Assembly: GCA_022844565.1 (NCBI GenBank)
Contig: JALHLK010000018.1
Coordinates: 17,119 to 81,118, forward strand
Reading direction: 5' to 3'
DNA: 64,000 nt
DNA from: Saprospiraceae bacterium
GTDB lineage: Bacteria > Bacteroidota > Bacteroidia > Chitinophagales > Saprospiraceae
Positions within the stretch are counted from its first letter, which is position 1. Each line of letters begins with the position of its first letter. Below, piece by piece: positions 48,228-56,764 of the stretch. The notes beneath the pieces were generated by a model that did not search any database, was not told the DNA's origin, and was given only the letters and a program-made list of their open reading frames with translations. Both the position numbers and the translations under genes were made by a program.

Positions 48228-48343
48228 CGAAAAGTTATGAATATACTGCACAAGCATTTAAAGTTAATTGGATTGATTATTTCTTGAAGTCTATTAAAGA
48301 AGAAGAGTTGGAAAGCGCAATTTTAAAATTTAACCCAAATTAG
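48228..48343 (+). pseudogene. Fragment of a LytTR-type response regulator
   Basis: The reading frame SYEYTAQAFKVNWIDYFLKS and IKEEELESAILKF matches the end of the receiver domain of LytTR regulators (typical form AYALKAFEVNALDYLLKPI). It has no start, and runs directly into the palindromic element at 48321, where it stops. The element probably interrupted or replaced the rest of the gene. Confidence 0.5.
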
Positions 48344-48508
48344 TCATTAGAAAATTTATTACGGAGTTAAATTGCTTCAAAATAAGGCGTTTCACTTCAT
48401 TTTCCTCCTTTGGTATAGCGATGCTATGCCTCAGTCGGTAAAATGACTTATTTTATTGCACTTTAACCCCTCATGACAAAGTTCTAATGACCAATTTTGG
48501 TTTAAAAA
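48321..48508. repeat. 188 bp palindromic MITE-like element
   Basis: The two arms are imperfect reverse complements over the full length. Matching landmarks are TTTAACCCAAATTAGTCATT on the left versus the complement of AATGACCAATTTTGG on the right, and TTAAA, AAAATAA and CATTTT blocks toward the centre. The centre is a perfect 8 bp hairpin, GGTATAGC/GCTATGCC (one G-T pair), around the loop GAT. A half copy lies at 38394-38445. No coding capacity is seen. Confidence 0.75.
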
Positions 48509-48519
48509 CCTTTTTTAAA

Positions 48520-48900
48520 AAATGAAAACTTATCAGGCACAGTCATAAAATGCTTACAAAGTTTAAATGCAAATTTTGATTTTATCTATCAGAATTATAA
48601 AGAAATTTTTCTTATGGAGCAAGGACCAATGAGTTCCTTTTAAGGTATAAGACATTACTTGCTTTTGCAAAGAAATAGTAAATAACATCTGCCTTTTCAT
48701 TGGAGAAAAATATTAATAAGTTATAACTACTTTAGGGGAAATCTTTGGAGAATGTTAAAATTTAGGTATTTCCAAAAAATCCAAACTACTCTCTTGTGAT
48801 TGATTTCAGCAGAATGCGTTATCCTGACCTTAAACACTGGGTCAATAGTTCAAAAAATGATGAATTGCTTAGTGCCAATAAGATGAGTATTTAATCACTT
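48520..48900 (+). other. Decayed coding remnants, unidentified
   Basis: Short frames read protein-like but broken, for example SLNANFDFIYQNYKEIFLME near 48560-48620 and DFSRMRYPDLKHWVNSSKND near 48800-48860. No start codons or full frames exist and I do not recognise the families. To 48995 nothing else is visible. Confidence 0.35.
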
Positions 48901-48995
48901 GTCAATACACCATCCTTTTGTGTCCATTACACTTGGATTGTACTGGAATATTTTATATTTAAAAGATCATAATAAATAAAATCTTCAAAGAATAT

Positions 48996-49688
48996 TTACA
49001 ACTCCCTCACCTTTATCTTCCTATACGAAACCACATCACCGTGATCTTGCAAACCGATTTTACCTAAACCTGTTTTACCAAATTCTTTCCAATCCTTAAA
49101 TTTACTATTCATTTTCATTTCATCCCATTGGGCACCTGAAGTAGGATAAGATACGGCCAATTTACCATTTTGCCATACAGTGACTTTGTTGTCTTTTTTG
49201 ACAATTGTAACTTTATTCCAATTATCATATGGCTTCGCTTTTGAGGCAGAAGGGATCATATCATAGAGCGAACCTGCTTTTCTATTACCATCTTTCCCTG
49301 CCTTGGCATCGGGATGATTCTCGTCATCCAACACTTGGATTTCTGGAGCACTTAAATAAGGTGTTCTGAGGGTAGGATCTTCTTTGACGCCGTAAAATAT
49401 ACCACTATTACCAGCTTTTTGAATTTTCCATTCTAATACCAATTCAAAGTTTTCAAAGTCTCTGTCAGATACGAGGTCATTAACAGGATAATCACTTTTT
49501 CCTTTTGGATCAAATACAAAGGCACCATCTACAATATTCCATTTTCCACCGATTGGTTTTCCTGCCTGATTATATATATGCCAATTATTAAATGTCTTGC
49601 CATCTGTCAATTTGATCCACTTTCCTTTTTGACCAGAAAGATTGAACACGCAGCAAAAAAGGGTAGCTATTAAAACGATTTTTTTCAT
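48996..49688 (-). CDS. Secreted DUF1080 (3-keto-disaccharide hydrolase-like) protein
   Basis: A signal peptide (KKIVLIATLFCCVFNLSGQ) precedes a single DUF1080 concanavalin-like domain. Characteristic pieces are WIKLTDGKTFNNWHIYN, FELVLEWKIQKAGNSGIFYG, EIQVLDDENHP and the C-terminal IGLQDHGDVVSYRKIKVREL. The family includes 3-keto-disaccharide hydrolases, which act on 3-keto sugars in carbohydrate catabolism. The 230-residue length is usual for one domain. It stands alone with its own promoter. Confidence 0.9.
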   Translation of the reverse strand: MKKIVLIATLFCCVFNLSGQKGKWIKLTDGKTFNNWHIYNQAGKPIGGKWNIVDGAFVFDPKGKSDYPVNDLVSDRDFENFELVLEWKIQKAGNSGIFYGVKEDPTLRTPYLSAPEIQVLDDENHPDAKAGKDGNRKAGSLYDMIPSASKAKPYDNWNKVTIVKKDNKVTVWQNGKLAVSYPTSGAQWDEMKMNSKFKDWKEFGKTGLGKIGLQDHGDVVSYRKIKVREL

Positions 49689-49705
49689 CTTGAAATTTTA
49701 TATAA

Positions 49706-49713
49706 CAAAAGTA
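49706..49713 (-). promoter_or_regulatory. -7 box of the DUF1080 gene
   Basis: On the minus strand TACTTTTG matches TAnnTTTG, 17 bp before the start at 49688, leaving a very short leader. Confidence 0.5.
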
Positions 49714-49861
49714 GATTCATTTTTTTATATTTTATCATAAGTTGAAAAAATAAATAAACTTTTCGGAAGGTGACTATCAATTATTTTCAAAATATTTTCA
49801 ATTTTATGTCCAAAATTTATACCTTGAATTGTCTTAGTAGTGAACTAAAAATTTTATATCA

Positions 49862-50209
49862 ATGAACAAGTATTTATTATTATTACACGAACAAGTGGAG
49901 ATAATGCAAAAATTATCGCCAAAAGAAATGGAAGAACTCATCAACGCCCATATGGAATGGGCTCAAAAACTAGCTGATCAAGGTCAGTTGGTATCAGGCG
50001 ATGGACTGCAAGACACAAAAATATTGATAACAGGCAAAAACTCGATTGTTCAAGACAGTACCTACCTTGAAGTCAAAGAAATGATCGGTGGGTATTACCT
50101 GATTGAAGCAGAGAATTTAGAAACGGCAATAGAGATTGCCAAAAATTGTCCTTGTCACTTATGGGGTGGTACCACACAACTGCGACCTATCATGAATTAT
50201 GAAGCATAA
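49862..50209 (+). CDS. YCII-related (DGPF) protein
   Basis: The 115-residue protein is of the YCII/DGPF type: KYLLLLHEQVE at the start, HMEWAQKLADQGQLVSGDGL in the middle and GGYYLIEAENLETAIEIAKN toward the end. DGPF proteins form ferredoxin-like dimers of uncertain function. They are the standard genomic partners of ECF42-type sigma factors, and here the sigma gene overlaps the end of this gene by 11 bp. The pair is therefore translationally coupled. Confidence 0.9.
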   Translation: MNKYLLLLHEQVEIMQKLSPKEMEELINAHMEWAQKLADQGQLVSGDGLQDTKILITGKNSIVQDSTYLEVKEMIGGYYLIEAENLETAIEIAKNCPCHLWGGTTQLRPIMNYEA

Positions 50210-51401
50210 CAATTCCTTTTCGGTTGAAGAAAGCTTTAGACGTTTTTATGGTCAAATTTTCTCGGCTCTTTTATATCAATTTGGACCCGAATGGACCACC
50301 GCGATAGAAGACGCAATACAAAACGCATTTTACAAATCTCTAAAAAGCTGGAAGTCTGAACAATTTCCAGCTGACAGAGGTAATTGGTTGTTTGTTGTAG
50401 CAAAAAATGATCTAATCAATCAAATTAAAAGGTCTAATCAAACATTTGAAATTCAGGAAATTGAAGAATCAATATCTACAAAAGAAGATCAAAGATTGCA
50501 CTTTATTTTTGCTATAACAAGAATAAAAAGTATTTCACAATCAGCTAGGCAATTATTTATTTTGAAAAATATTTTTGGTCTTTCTGTTGGAGAATTGAGC
50601 CTATTCACGTTGCAATCTGAAGAAGCCATTTACAAAAGTCTTAATAGGACAAAGCAAACACTCAAAGTAGAATTGAAAAGTTCCTTACATGACGAAAATA
50701 GCAATGATTATCATGGTAAAATCGATTTAGTAGAAGATGTTTTACACGCTGTCTTCAATACTTCTTTTGATTCTTTCAATCCAAAAATGATCACCACTGT
50801 CAACGACGATTTGTGCTTGGATGCGCTTGCACTCGCTAAAAACCTATCTACAAAATATGAAAAACAAAGTACGAGGAACTTAATAGCACTCATGTGTTTC
50901 CATCTAGCACGTATTCCTGCAAAAATTGTGGATGGTTCGCTTGTATCTTTCTTTAATCAAGATCGACAACTTTGGGATGAAAATTTAATCCAACTTGGAT
51001 TTCAAAATCTTACGAAAGCGGATCAACTTGATAAATATTATCTCGAAGCATTAATTGTCAGTAAACATATGACTGCTGTGCATTACGATGCTGACCACTG
51101 GTATTCCATCATTGGTTTATACAAATTGCTGTATCAACTTGTCAACTCACCATTTATCTTACTCAATCTTGCATACTGTTATCACAAGGCGGGTAACACA
51201 GAGGAATCTCATAAAATGATTGAAGAAATAAAAGAATTTTTTCCTGAAGATCATTTATATTATTCAATGATCAAAATCCACATTGACTCAACAAAAACTG
51301 AATTTGATCAAAAGATAATGCTGAATAAGATATTGAAGAATGTTGATCAAGAGGTGAGGAAGGGGCTGATACAAAGTTATTTCATAGATTATCGGTTCTA
51401 A
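50199..51401 (+). CDS. ECF42-type RNA polymerase sigma factor with C-terminal extension
   Basis: The N-terminal ~165 residues carry sigma-70 region 2 (FYGQIFSALLYQFGPEWTTAIEDAIQ-type helix, NWLFVVAKNDLINQIKR) and region 4 (ARQLFILKNIFGLSVGELS). The remaining ~230 residues are a helical, TPR-like extension including LALAKNLSTKYEKQSTRNLIALMCFHLARIPA and FILLNLAYCYHKAG. This architecture, with a YCII/DGPF gene upstream, defines ECF42. No anti-sigma gene is present, and the extension is thought to control activity in this group. Target promoters cannot be read here. Confidence 0.9.
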   Translation: MKHNNSFSVEESFRRFYGQIFSALLYQFGPEWTTAIEDAIQNAFYKSLKSWKSEQFPADRGNWLFVVAKNDLINQIKRSNQTFEIQEIEESISTKEDQRLHFIFAITRIKSISQSARQLFILKNIFGLSVGELSLFTLQSEEAIYKSLNRTKQTLKVELKSSLHDENSNDYHGKIDLVEDVLHAVFNTSFDSFNPKMITTVNDDLCLDALALAKNLSTKYEKQSTRNLIALMCFHLARIPAKIVDGSLVSFFNQDRQLWDENLIQLGFQNLTKADQLDKYYLEALIVSKHMTAVHYDADHWYSIIGLYKLLYQLVNSPFILLNLAYCYHKAGNTEESHKMIEEIKEFFPEDHLYYSMIKIHIDSTKTEFDQKIMLNKILKNVDQEVRKGLIQSYFIDYRF

Positions 51402-51454
51402 GAACCAAAGCGATTAATCAAGATCTATTCTGAGCTTAGAATTTGAAAAACTTC

Positions 51455-52051
51455 TTAACCTCTCTGCCTTTCTAATACCAACATCATCATTGCACCTAGT
51501 AACATAGAAGTTTCTTGGTCTTCATCAATATCTTGAAGTTTATTAATTATAAACCTTCTTCCAAAAAGTGAAGGCTCTTTTTTGACTCGCATCGAATGAC
51601 TACCCTGTGAATTAGTAATGAGGTAAGTTGGGTTAAAGATATATCCAGACAGCATGCTTAATCCAGGTATGCGATCCAATATTCCATCTAATACTTTGAT
51701 CCAAGCATTTTCTTCATTCACTTCGAATAGGAGATTATCATTTTTATCCATAATATGATAGGAAGCCTTCCAAATAGACCGCAAACCTTTACGACCTACA
51801 CTACCTATTTTATTTCTTTCGATATCAAAAAAAGTATAGGTAGCAGAAAAATCAATCCATTTATTGGCTTTAATATCATACAGCTTCTTAGTGCGTAATT
51901 CATCACTAAACACCTCTACATGATCTATTAACTTAAACAGTTTTTGCCTTACAAAAGCTATAACAGAACCTTGTGCATCAGTTGCAAAGAAGTCATTTGA
52001 TATTGTACCTATTTTAAAGGTAATAGTAATTGGAAATTGAAGTTTAGACAT
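51455..52051 (-). CDS. LURP1/scramblase-like (tubby C-terminal fold) protein
   Basis: The 198-residue protein has the repeated beta-strand pattern of LURP-one-related and scramblase-like domains: FATDAQGSVIAFVRQKLFK, DHVEVFSDELRTKKLYDIKA and YHIMDKNDNLLFEVNEENAW. The final segment (PSLFGRRFIINKL ... ETSMLLGAMMMLVLERQRG) contains the hydrophobic C-terminal helix typical of this fold. A role in membrane or lipid interaction is inferred from the family. No signal peptide is seen, and no neighbour suggests a partner. Confidence 0.8.
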   Translation of the reverse strand: MSKLQFPITITFKIGTISNDFFATDAQGSVIAFVRQKLFKLIDHVEVFSDELRTKKLYDIKANKWIDFSATYTFFDIERNKIGSVGRKGLRSIWKASYHIMDKNDNLLFEVNEENAWIKVLDGILDRIPGLSMLSGYIFNPTYLITNSQGSHSMRVKKEPSLFGRRFIINKLQDIDEDQETSMLLGAMMMLVLERQRG

Positions 52052-52228
52052 AGGATAAATAATGAATGAATTATAAAGTGATCAAAAAAGTGCTCAAGAT
52101 AGTAACAAAATTGTGGTAAAAAGTTTTTCAATCATAAATAATTTGAAATTATTTTGGAAGTTTTGAAACTATTTAAATCAATTGTTGATTATAAGTTATG
52201 AATCGTGACTTTCACTTTTCCAACGATT

Positions 52229-52594
52229 GGGGTTGACCGGTATCGACAGGAAAGTAGTCAGATCAGTAAGCATGTCGGAGCAGGGTTGCTCACTCCGTTA
52301 AAAATGGTGATCGAAATACAAATGGCGAGTCTAACTACGCCCTAGCTGCTTAATAAAAGTTTATTAACGGCTTCGAGGCCCTACGCTTGAAACCTGATAC
52401 ACAGCGTACCGCTTTAATAAAAACTTGGGTTAGGAACTGTTGGTAGCCTTGAGGCGGTTCTGAAATTAAAAGGATAGGGGAGGTGGACGTGGTCCTTATA
52501 CCAAAACTAAACCGAAATAAATGAATAAGGTCTAAACATGTAGAAAGCTTTTTTGAGCTTTGTCTGGACAGGAGTTCGATTCTCCTCAGCTCCA
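52229..52594 (+). ncRNA. ssrA: tmRNA (transfer-messenger RNA)
   Basis: tmRNA rescues stalled ribosomes. The 5' end GGGGTTGACCGGTATCGACA is a standard tmRNA start, and the 3' end ...GGAGTTCGATTCTCCTCAGC TCCA forms the T-loop and acceptor. The acceptor stem GGGGUUGA/UCAGCUCC pairs over 8 positions. The tag frame at 52324-52353 encodes GESNYALAA and a stop, a Bacteroidota-type degradation tag. The CCA end is not encoded. Length is about 366 nt. Confidence 0.95.
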
Positions 52595-52600
52595 CAAAAA

Positions 52601-52637
52601 AAAAGGGATTGACGATTGTTGGTCCCTTTTCTTTTAT
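52601..52637 (+). terminator. Rho-independent terminator of ssrA
   Basis: AAAAGGGA/TCCCTTTT form an 8 bp stem with a 14 nt loop, followed by a T-rich tail, 6 bp after the tmRNA end. Confidence 0.8.
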
Positions 52638-52808
52638 AGAGTTCTAAGCCTCTTTTTATGATGCAAAAACGATGCAAGACAACTTTTGCGTTGAATGTAA
52701 ATAGGTGTGTTAAAATTGTAACTTACACTAAATCTGATGGTAATTTTATGATTACGTTTTACTTTTCACAATCTCCCCAACATTATTTTTTAATGACCTA
52801 CTTTGGTT

Positions 52809-52816
52809 TATCTTTG
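52809..52816 (+). promoter_or_regulatory. -7 box of the tyrS operon
   Basis: TATCTTTG matches TAnnTTTG, 33 bp before the tyrS ATG. Confidence 0.55.
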
Positions 52817-52848
52817 CACGATTTTTAGAGAGGTTTTTAAATTATACT

Positions 52849-54114
52849 ATGAATTTTATTGAAGAATTGAGGTGGAGAGGTATGTTGCACGATATGACTC
52901 CAGGGGCAGAAGAGTTGATCGCTAATAATAAGATCGTTGGTTACATCGGTTTTGATCCTACGGCACCTTCCTTGACGATAGGTAATTTTGTGCAAATTCA
53001 GCTATTAAAACTTTTTCAACTGCATGGTCATAAACCAATTGTACTTTTAGGCGGTGCAACCGGTAGGATAGGGGACCCGAGTTTTAAAGACAAAGAGCGC
53101 GAATTGAAGAGTGAAGATGAACTGGATGTAAACTTAAAATTTCAGTTGACGCAATTCGAGCAATTATTGGATTTTGAAGGTGAAAATGGAGTAGTGGTCG
53201 TGAATAATTACGACTTTTACAAAGAAATGAATGTGCTGGAATTTCTTCGTAATGTTGGGAAAACGCTAACCGTAAGCTACATGATGTCTAAAGATAGCGT
53301 GAAGAATAGGCTGGAAACAGGTTTGTCATTTACAGAATTTAGCTACCAATTGCTACAAGCTTATGATTTTCAAGTATTATATGACAATCATCAATGTGTA
53401 TTGCAAATGGGTGGTTCAGATCAGTGGGGTAATATCACTGCGGGAACAGAATTTATCAGAAGAAATTCTGAAGGCAAAGCCTATGCCGTCACAACACCAC
53501 TATTAACAAAGTCAGATGGGAAAAAATTTGGCAAATCAGAGGAGGGCAACATTTGGTTGGATCCCAATCTTACTTCGCCTTATAAGTTTTACCAGTTTTG
53601 GCTCAATGTTGATGATGCAGATCTTAATAAGTTTTTTAGATATTTTACTTTAAAAACTGAACCAGAAGTTATAGAAATAGAGCAAACCCATTTAAATAAT
53701 CCTAATGCTTTAAAGCGCGTGTTGGCTGATGAATTAACCGCTAGATTGCATGGAGAGGAGGTATTGAATAGTGTAAAATTGGTTACGGAGATTTTGTTTA
53801 GTACAAAAGCTGATCGGGATAGCATTATAAAATTATCACAATCTGATTTGGAGGTAATTAGTAAAGAAATTCCAACTTTTACTATCTCCAAAGATGCGTT
53901 GTCTACTTCATTAATTGACATTTTGGTGAATGATTGTCAAGTTTTTACGTCTAAAGGTGAGGCAAGACGAGCGATGCAAAATAATGCGATTGCAATCAAT
54001 AAACTCAAAATTAGCGATCTGGAATATCTTATTCCTAATGAGGAGCTTCTTCATGGTCATTGGGCCATTATAGAAAATGGTAAGAAAAATAAATATTTAG
54101 TAAAAGTCAATTAA
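52849..54114 (+). CDS. tyrS: Tyrosine--tRNA ligase
   Basis: The enzyme charges tRNA-Tyr with tyrosine. The Rossmann catalytic domain shows YIGFDPTAPSLTIGN, GGATGRIGDPS, LLQAYDFQVLY, QMGGSDQWGNI and the KMSKS equivalent KFGKS. The C-terminal S4 RNA-binding domain is present (VFTSKGEARRAMQNNAIAIN). Length of 421 residues is normal. The HIGH motif is LTIGN: Thr replaces the first His, and the last His is Asn (the latter common). gldC follows after 5 bp and a glycosyltransferase-like gene after that, forming an apparent operon. Confidence 0.96.
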   Translation: MNFIEELRWRGMLHDMTPGAEELIANNKIVGYIGFDPTAPSLTIGNFVQIQLLKLFQLHGHKPIVLLGGATGRIGDPSFKDKERELKSEDELDVNLKFQLTQFEQLLDFEGENGVVVVNNYDFYKEMNVLEFLRNVGKTLTVSYMMSKDSVKNRLETGLSFTEFSYQLLQAYDFQVLYDNHQCVLQMGGSDQWGNITAGTEFIRRNSEGKAYAVTTPLLTKSDGKKFGKSEEGNIWLDPNLTSPYKFYQFWLNVDDADLNKFFRYFTLKTEPEVIEIEQTHLNNPNALKRVLADELTARLHGEEVLNSVKLVTEILFSTKADRDSIIKLSQSDLEVISKEIPTFTISKDALSTSLIDILVNDCQVFTSKGEARRAMQNNAIAINKLKISDLEYLIPNEELLHGHWAIIENGKKNKYLVKVN

Positions 54115-54119
54115 TACAA

Positions 54120-54473
54120 ATGAGTGAACTCATCAATCAGATTAAGATAAACGTAGAGCTGGATCAAGATAAATTTCCTAAAAAAATCACATGGTCATCA
54201 GATGATAATCCTACAGAGGCAGCAGAACCAGAATGTAAAGCCATGTTGTTGTCACTTTTTGACAAAGACTACAAGGACACGTATCGGATTGACCTTTGGA
54301 CAAAAGAAATGCAAGTCCCTGAGATGGATATGTTTATGTTCTACACTTTAAAAGGATTAGCAGACACCTATTTTAAAGCAACAAAAAATGCTGAACTTGC
54401 TTCTGCTATGCGTCAATTAGCGGATTACATGGCAGAAAAAAATGGACTTTTTGATAAAACTCCTGAGAATTAG
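54120..54473 (+). CDS. gldC: Gliding motility protein GldC
   Basis: The 117-residue protein aligns with GldC throughout: an N-terminal IKINVELDQDKFPKKITWSS, the conserved YRIDLWTKEMQVPEMDMFMF and the ending LRQLADYMAEK-like MRQLADYMAEKNG. GldC is a cytoplasmic accessory protein of gliding motility in Bacteroidota and is not essential for secretion. Usually it lies beside gldB, which is not here; it sits 5 bp after tyrS. Confidence 0.92.
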   Translation: MSELINQIKINVELDQDKFPKKITWSSDDNPTEAAEPECKAMLLSLFDKDYKDTYRIDLWTKEMQVPEMDMFMFYTLKGLADTYFKATKNAELASAMRQLADYMAEKNGLFDKTPEN

Positions 54474-54476
54474 TGA

Positions 54477-55904
54477 ATGAAAGCAATTGTAGCTTTATTG
54501 GAAAGTAAAAGATCATTACAAGCCATAAGTATTGTAATTTTTTTATTGACTTTTTATAAAGCAGCAACTATGTCTATGACACATGACGAAAGTTCCAGCT
54601 TTTATTATCTGAATGATGTCAGTGTTTTAGGTCACCTATTTGATAAAAATGCTTGGCCAAATGCCAATAACCATTGGTTAAATACAATTCTTTTTCAACT
54701 AACTTCGAATATTTTTGGTCCTAAGGAATGGGTCATTAGACTACCCAATGTCTTATCTTTTTTGATTTATGCTTACTTTATTATTGAACTTTGTAATAAT
54801 TTCAAGTCGTTTGGACTCAAATTATTTGTATTTGGTTTTGCAGTGACTAATTCTTATTTGTTAGACTTTTTCGCTACTGCGAGAGGATATGGATTAGGAT
54901 TAGCATTTTCGACTGCTGGCATTTATTACTTTTCTCAGTTTTTACAAAATAAACTGACAAAGGATGGAGTATTAGGCTCTTTAAGTTTTTTGCTGGCAAC
55001 CCTTAGTTTGTTTTCATATTTATCATTGTATTTTGCTGTATTAGCAGGACTTATTTGTGTCTTGTTTTTTGAAAAAGAGAGAAGGAAAGACTTGATAAAA
55101 CCACTTTTACCCGTCGTAGGGATAGCTTTGGTTACAATTTTACTGGTTTATACTCCTTTAAAAGCTTTATCAGGAAATGAAGAATTCAAATGGGGTGCAT
55201 TGACACTGATGGAGAGTTTCACTTCTCTTTTTACCAATGTTGGTTATAGCAAATGGTATATGCCTAATGGTACTTTTGTGTTTGGGATATTATTTGGTTT
55301 GCTAAGTTTGATACTAATTTATGCACTTTCCAAATCTTCAACCAAAGAAGAAAAAAGCGCTCTATTCTTCAAGTTCTCAGTTTTGTATGTGCTACTTTTT
55401 TTGATAGGTTTGGTCTTGTCGAGGTATATTTTTGATACATATTATCCTGTAGACCGAAAAACAATCATGTATATTCCATTAATTTCTCTACTAGTTGGGG
55501 TGGCAATTAATGAATATTTTACGATTAAGTTTTCAAATCTATTTGGGTACACGGTTGGTTTGTACTTTCTGATACACTTTGTGTTTTCTTTTCAATCCAA
55601 TGCAACTCGTGAATGGTGGTACGACGCAGATACAAAAGATTTCGTCACACAAATTATGGCCGATGGAGATCAAAACGCAAATAAAACGATTGGTTGTAAC
55701 TGGTTTTTTTATCATTCGATCAATCACTACAGTAAGTCAGTCTACCAATATAAACTCATCTTGCATCCATACAACAAAGATATAGATGTGTCAAAAGTGT
55801 ATGATTATTTCATATGTTTTGATTCTGATTTTGGAAAATTGGAGCCATATTACGATGTTTTGTTCAAAAACTCGAGTGGAAGAATGATTTTAAAGAAGAA
55901 GTAG
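54477..55904 (+). CDS. GT-C type membrane glycosyltransferase-like protein
   Basis: The 475-residue protein has about ten to eleven hydrophobic helices and a short soluble C-terminal domain. The first periplasmic loop carries MTHDESSSFYY, the acidic loop motif characteristic of PMT/ArnT-like GT-C enzymes that use lipid-linked sugars. NHWLNTILFQL and EWVIRLPNVLSF resemble the following family region. Substrate and acceptor are unknown; an envelope or glycoprotein modification role is inferred. It follows gldC by 3 bp with an adjacent TGA-ATG. Confidence 0.8.
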   Translation: MKAIVALLESKRSLQAISIVIFLLTFYKAATMSMTHDESSSFYYLNDVSVLGHLFDKNAWPNANNHWLNTILFQLTSNIFGPKEWVIRLPNVLSFLIYAYFIIELCNNFKSFGLKLFVFGFAVTNSYLLDFFATARGYGLGLAFSTAGIYYFSQFLQNKLTKDGVLGSLSFLLATLSLFSYLSLYFAVLAGLICVLFFEKERRKDLIKPLLPVVGIALVTILLVYTPLKALSGNEEFKWGALTLMESFTSLFTNVGYSKWYMPNGTFVFGILFGLLSLILIYALSKSSTKEEKSALFFKFSVLYVLLFLIGLVLSRYIFDTYYPVDRKTIMYIPLISLLVGVAINEYFTIKFSNLFGYTVGLYFLIHFVFSFQSNATREWWYDADTKDFVTQIMADGDQNANKTIGCNWFFYHSINHYSKSVYQYKLILHPYNKDIDVSKVYDYFICFDSDFGKLEPYYDVLFKNSSGRMILKKK

Positions 55905-55978
55905 AACCTATTTTCTATTGAATCAATCCAAAACCTAAAAAAATCAAGATTTTGTATATAATATTTTATTAATATGTT

Positions 55979-55986
55979 TACATTTG
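55979..55986 (+). promoter_or_regulatory. -7 box and possible operator of the S24 regulator gene
   Basis: TACATTTG matches TAnnTTTG, with TTTG at 55951-55954 as a distant -33 candidate. An inverted repeat ATTTG-CTTTGT-CAAAT at 55982-55997 overlaps the box and could be an autoregulatory operator. Confidence 0.5.
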
Positions 55987-56010
55987 CTTTGTCAAATATA
56001 AATTTACATT

Positions 56011-56763
56011 ATGTCGCAAAATATTACAAAAAAGTTCATAAAGTGTCATAATTATTTAATAGAAAATAGTATAGTCCATAATAGTAGTACATTGGCTAAA
56101 AAGTTGGACATTCATAGACAATTTTTGAGCAAGGTGATTAACGAGAAAGGTAATGTCACATTAGATATCGTTGATAAAATGATACAGCTTTTTAATGTAA
56201 ATCCTTATTTTCTCTTTGGGAATGACCGTAGAATGTTTTTAAATCCTGAGGCTAACTTGAGTAATATTGAATATTTGACGACTCAAGCGTACGCAGGCGA
56301 GACTATTCAGTTTCAAGAGACGGTGGAAGCATCAAATGTGCTATATTTTTCTTTGCCAGGTACAAAGTTTGAGCAAGGTGATTACAGGGCTTTTAGCATT
56401 GCAGGTGATAGCATGGAGCCAAATTTTGTTAAAGGTGATTTGGTAATTTGTAGTCTTCTTTCTACAACTTACTACGACAGACAGTTGAAAATAGGAGGCG
56501 TATATGTTTTCGTCACCAAAAATTCAATACTATTAAAGAGATTTGATTCTTGGCCACTTCGCCATCAGTTGCTTTTAAAATCTGATAATAATGCTTATCA
56601 AGACATCATTTTTAAAAAAGAAGACCTTCAAGAGATTTGGAAAGTTGAAGCCCGACTTACAGAAGATTTAGATTTAAAGTTTCACAACCAAGAAATTAGC
56701 AACCTAAAAAAGATAGTGGAAATCATTAATAAAAGCGAGGCCACTAAGAGTCTCGAGAACTAG
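56011..56763 (+). CDS. LexA/CI-like transcriptional regulator (HTH plus S24 domain)
   Basis: Residues ~1-75 form an XRE-type helix-turn-helix (SSTLAKKLDIHRQFLSKVIN). Residues ~105-210 are an S24 peptidase-like domain. The nucleophile Ser is in AGDSMEPNFVKGDLVI and the general-base Lys is probably in ILLKRF. LexA/CI proteins with both residues cut themselves when activated and release DNA. A classic Ala-Gly cleavage site is plausible at QAYAGE (about residue 93-95). Ends with a charged helix (ISNLKKIVEIINKSE). Its targets are unknown, and no phage genes are nearby. Confidence 0.88.
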   Translation: MSQNITKKFIKCHNYLIENSIVHNSSTLAKKLDIHRQFLSKVINEKGNVTLDIVDKMIQLFNVNPYFLFGNDRRMFLNPEANLSNIEYLTTQAYAGETIQFQETVEASNVLYFSLPGTKFEQGDYRAFSIAGDSMEPNFVKGDLVICSLLSTTYYDRQLKIGGVYVFVTKNSILLKRFDSWPLRHQLLLKSDNNAYQDIIFKKEDLQEIWKVEARLTEDLDLKFHNQEISNLKKIVEIINKSEATKSLEN

Positions 56764-56764
56764 T

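Noticed and set aside
52658..52828. A 56-codon ORF right after the tmRNA gene, starting with two ATG codons, at a place where integrases often insert.
   Set aside because: I see no integrase motif in it, it overlaps the tyrS -7 box, and no attachment-site duplication of the tmRNA end is visible in the window.
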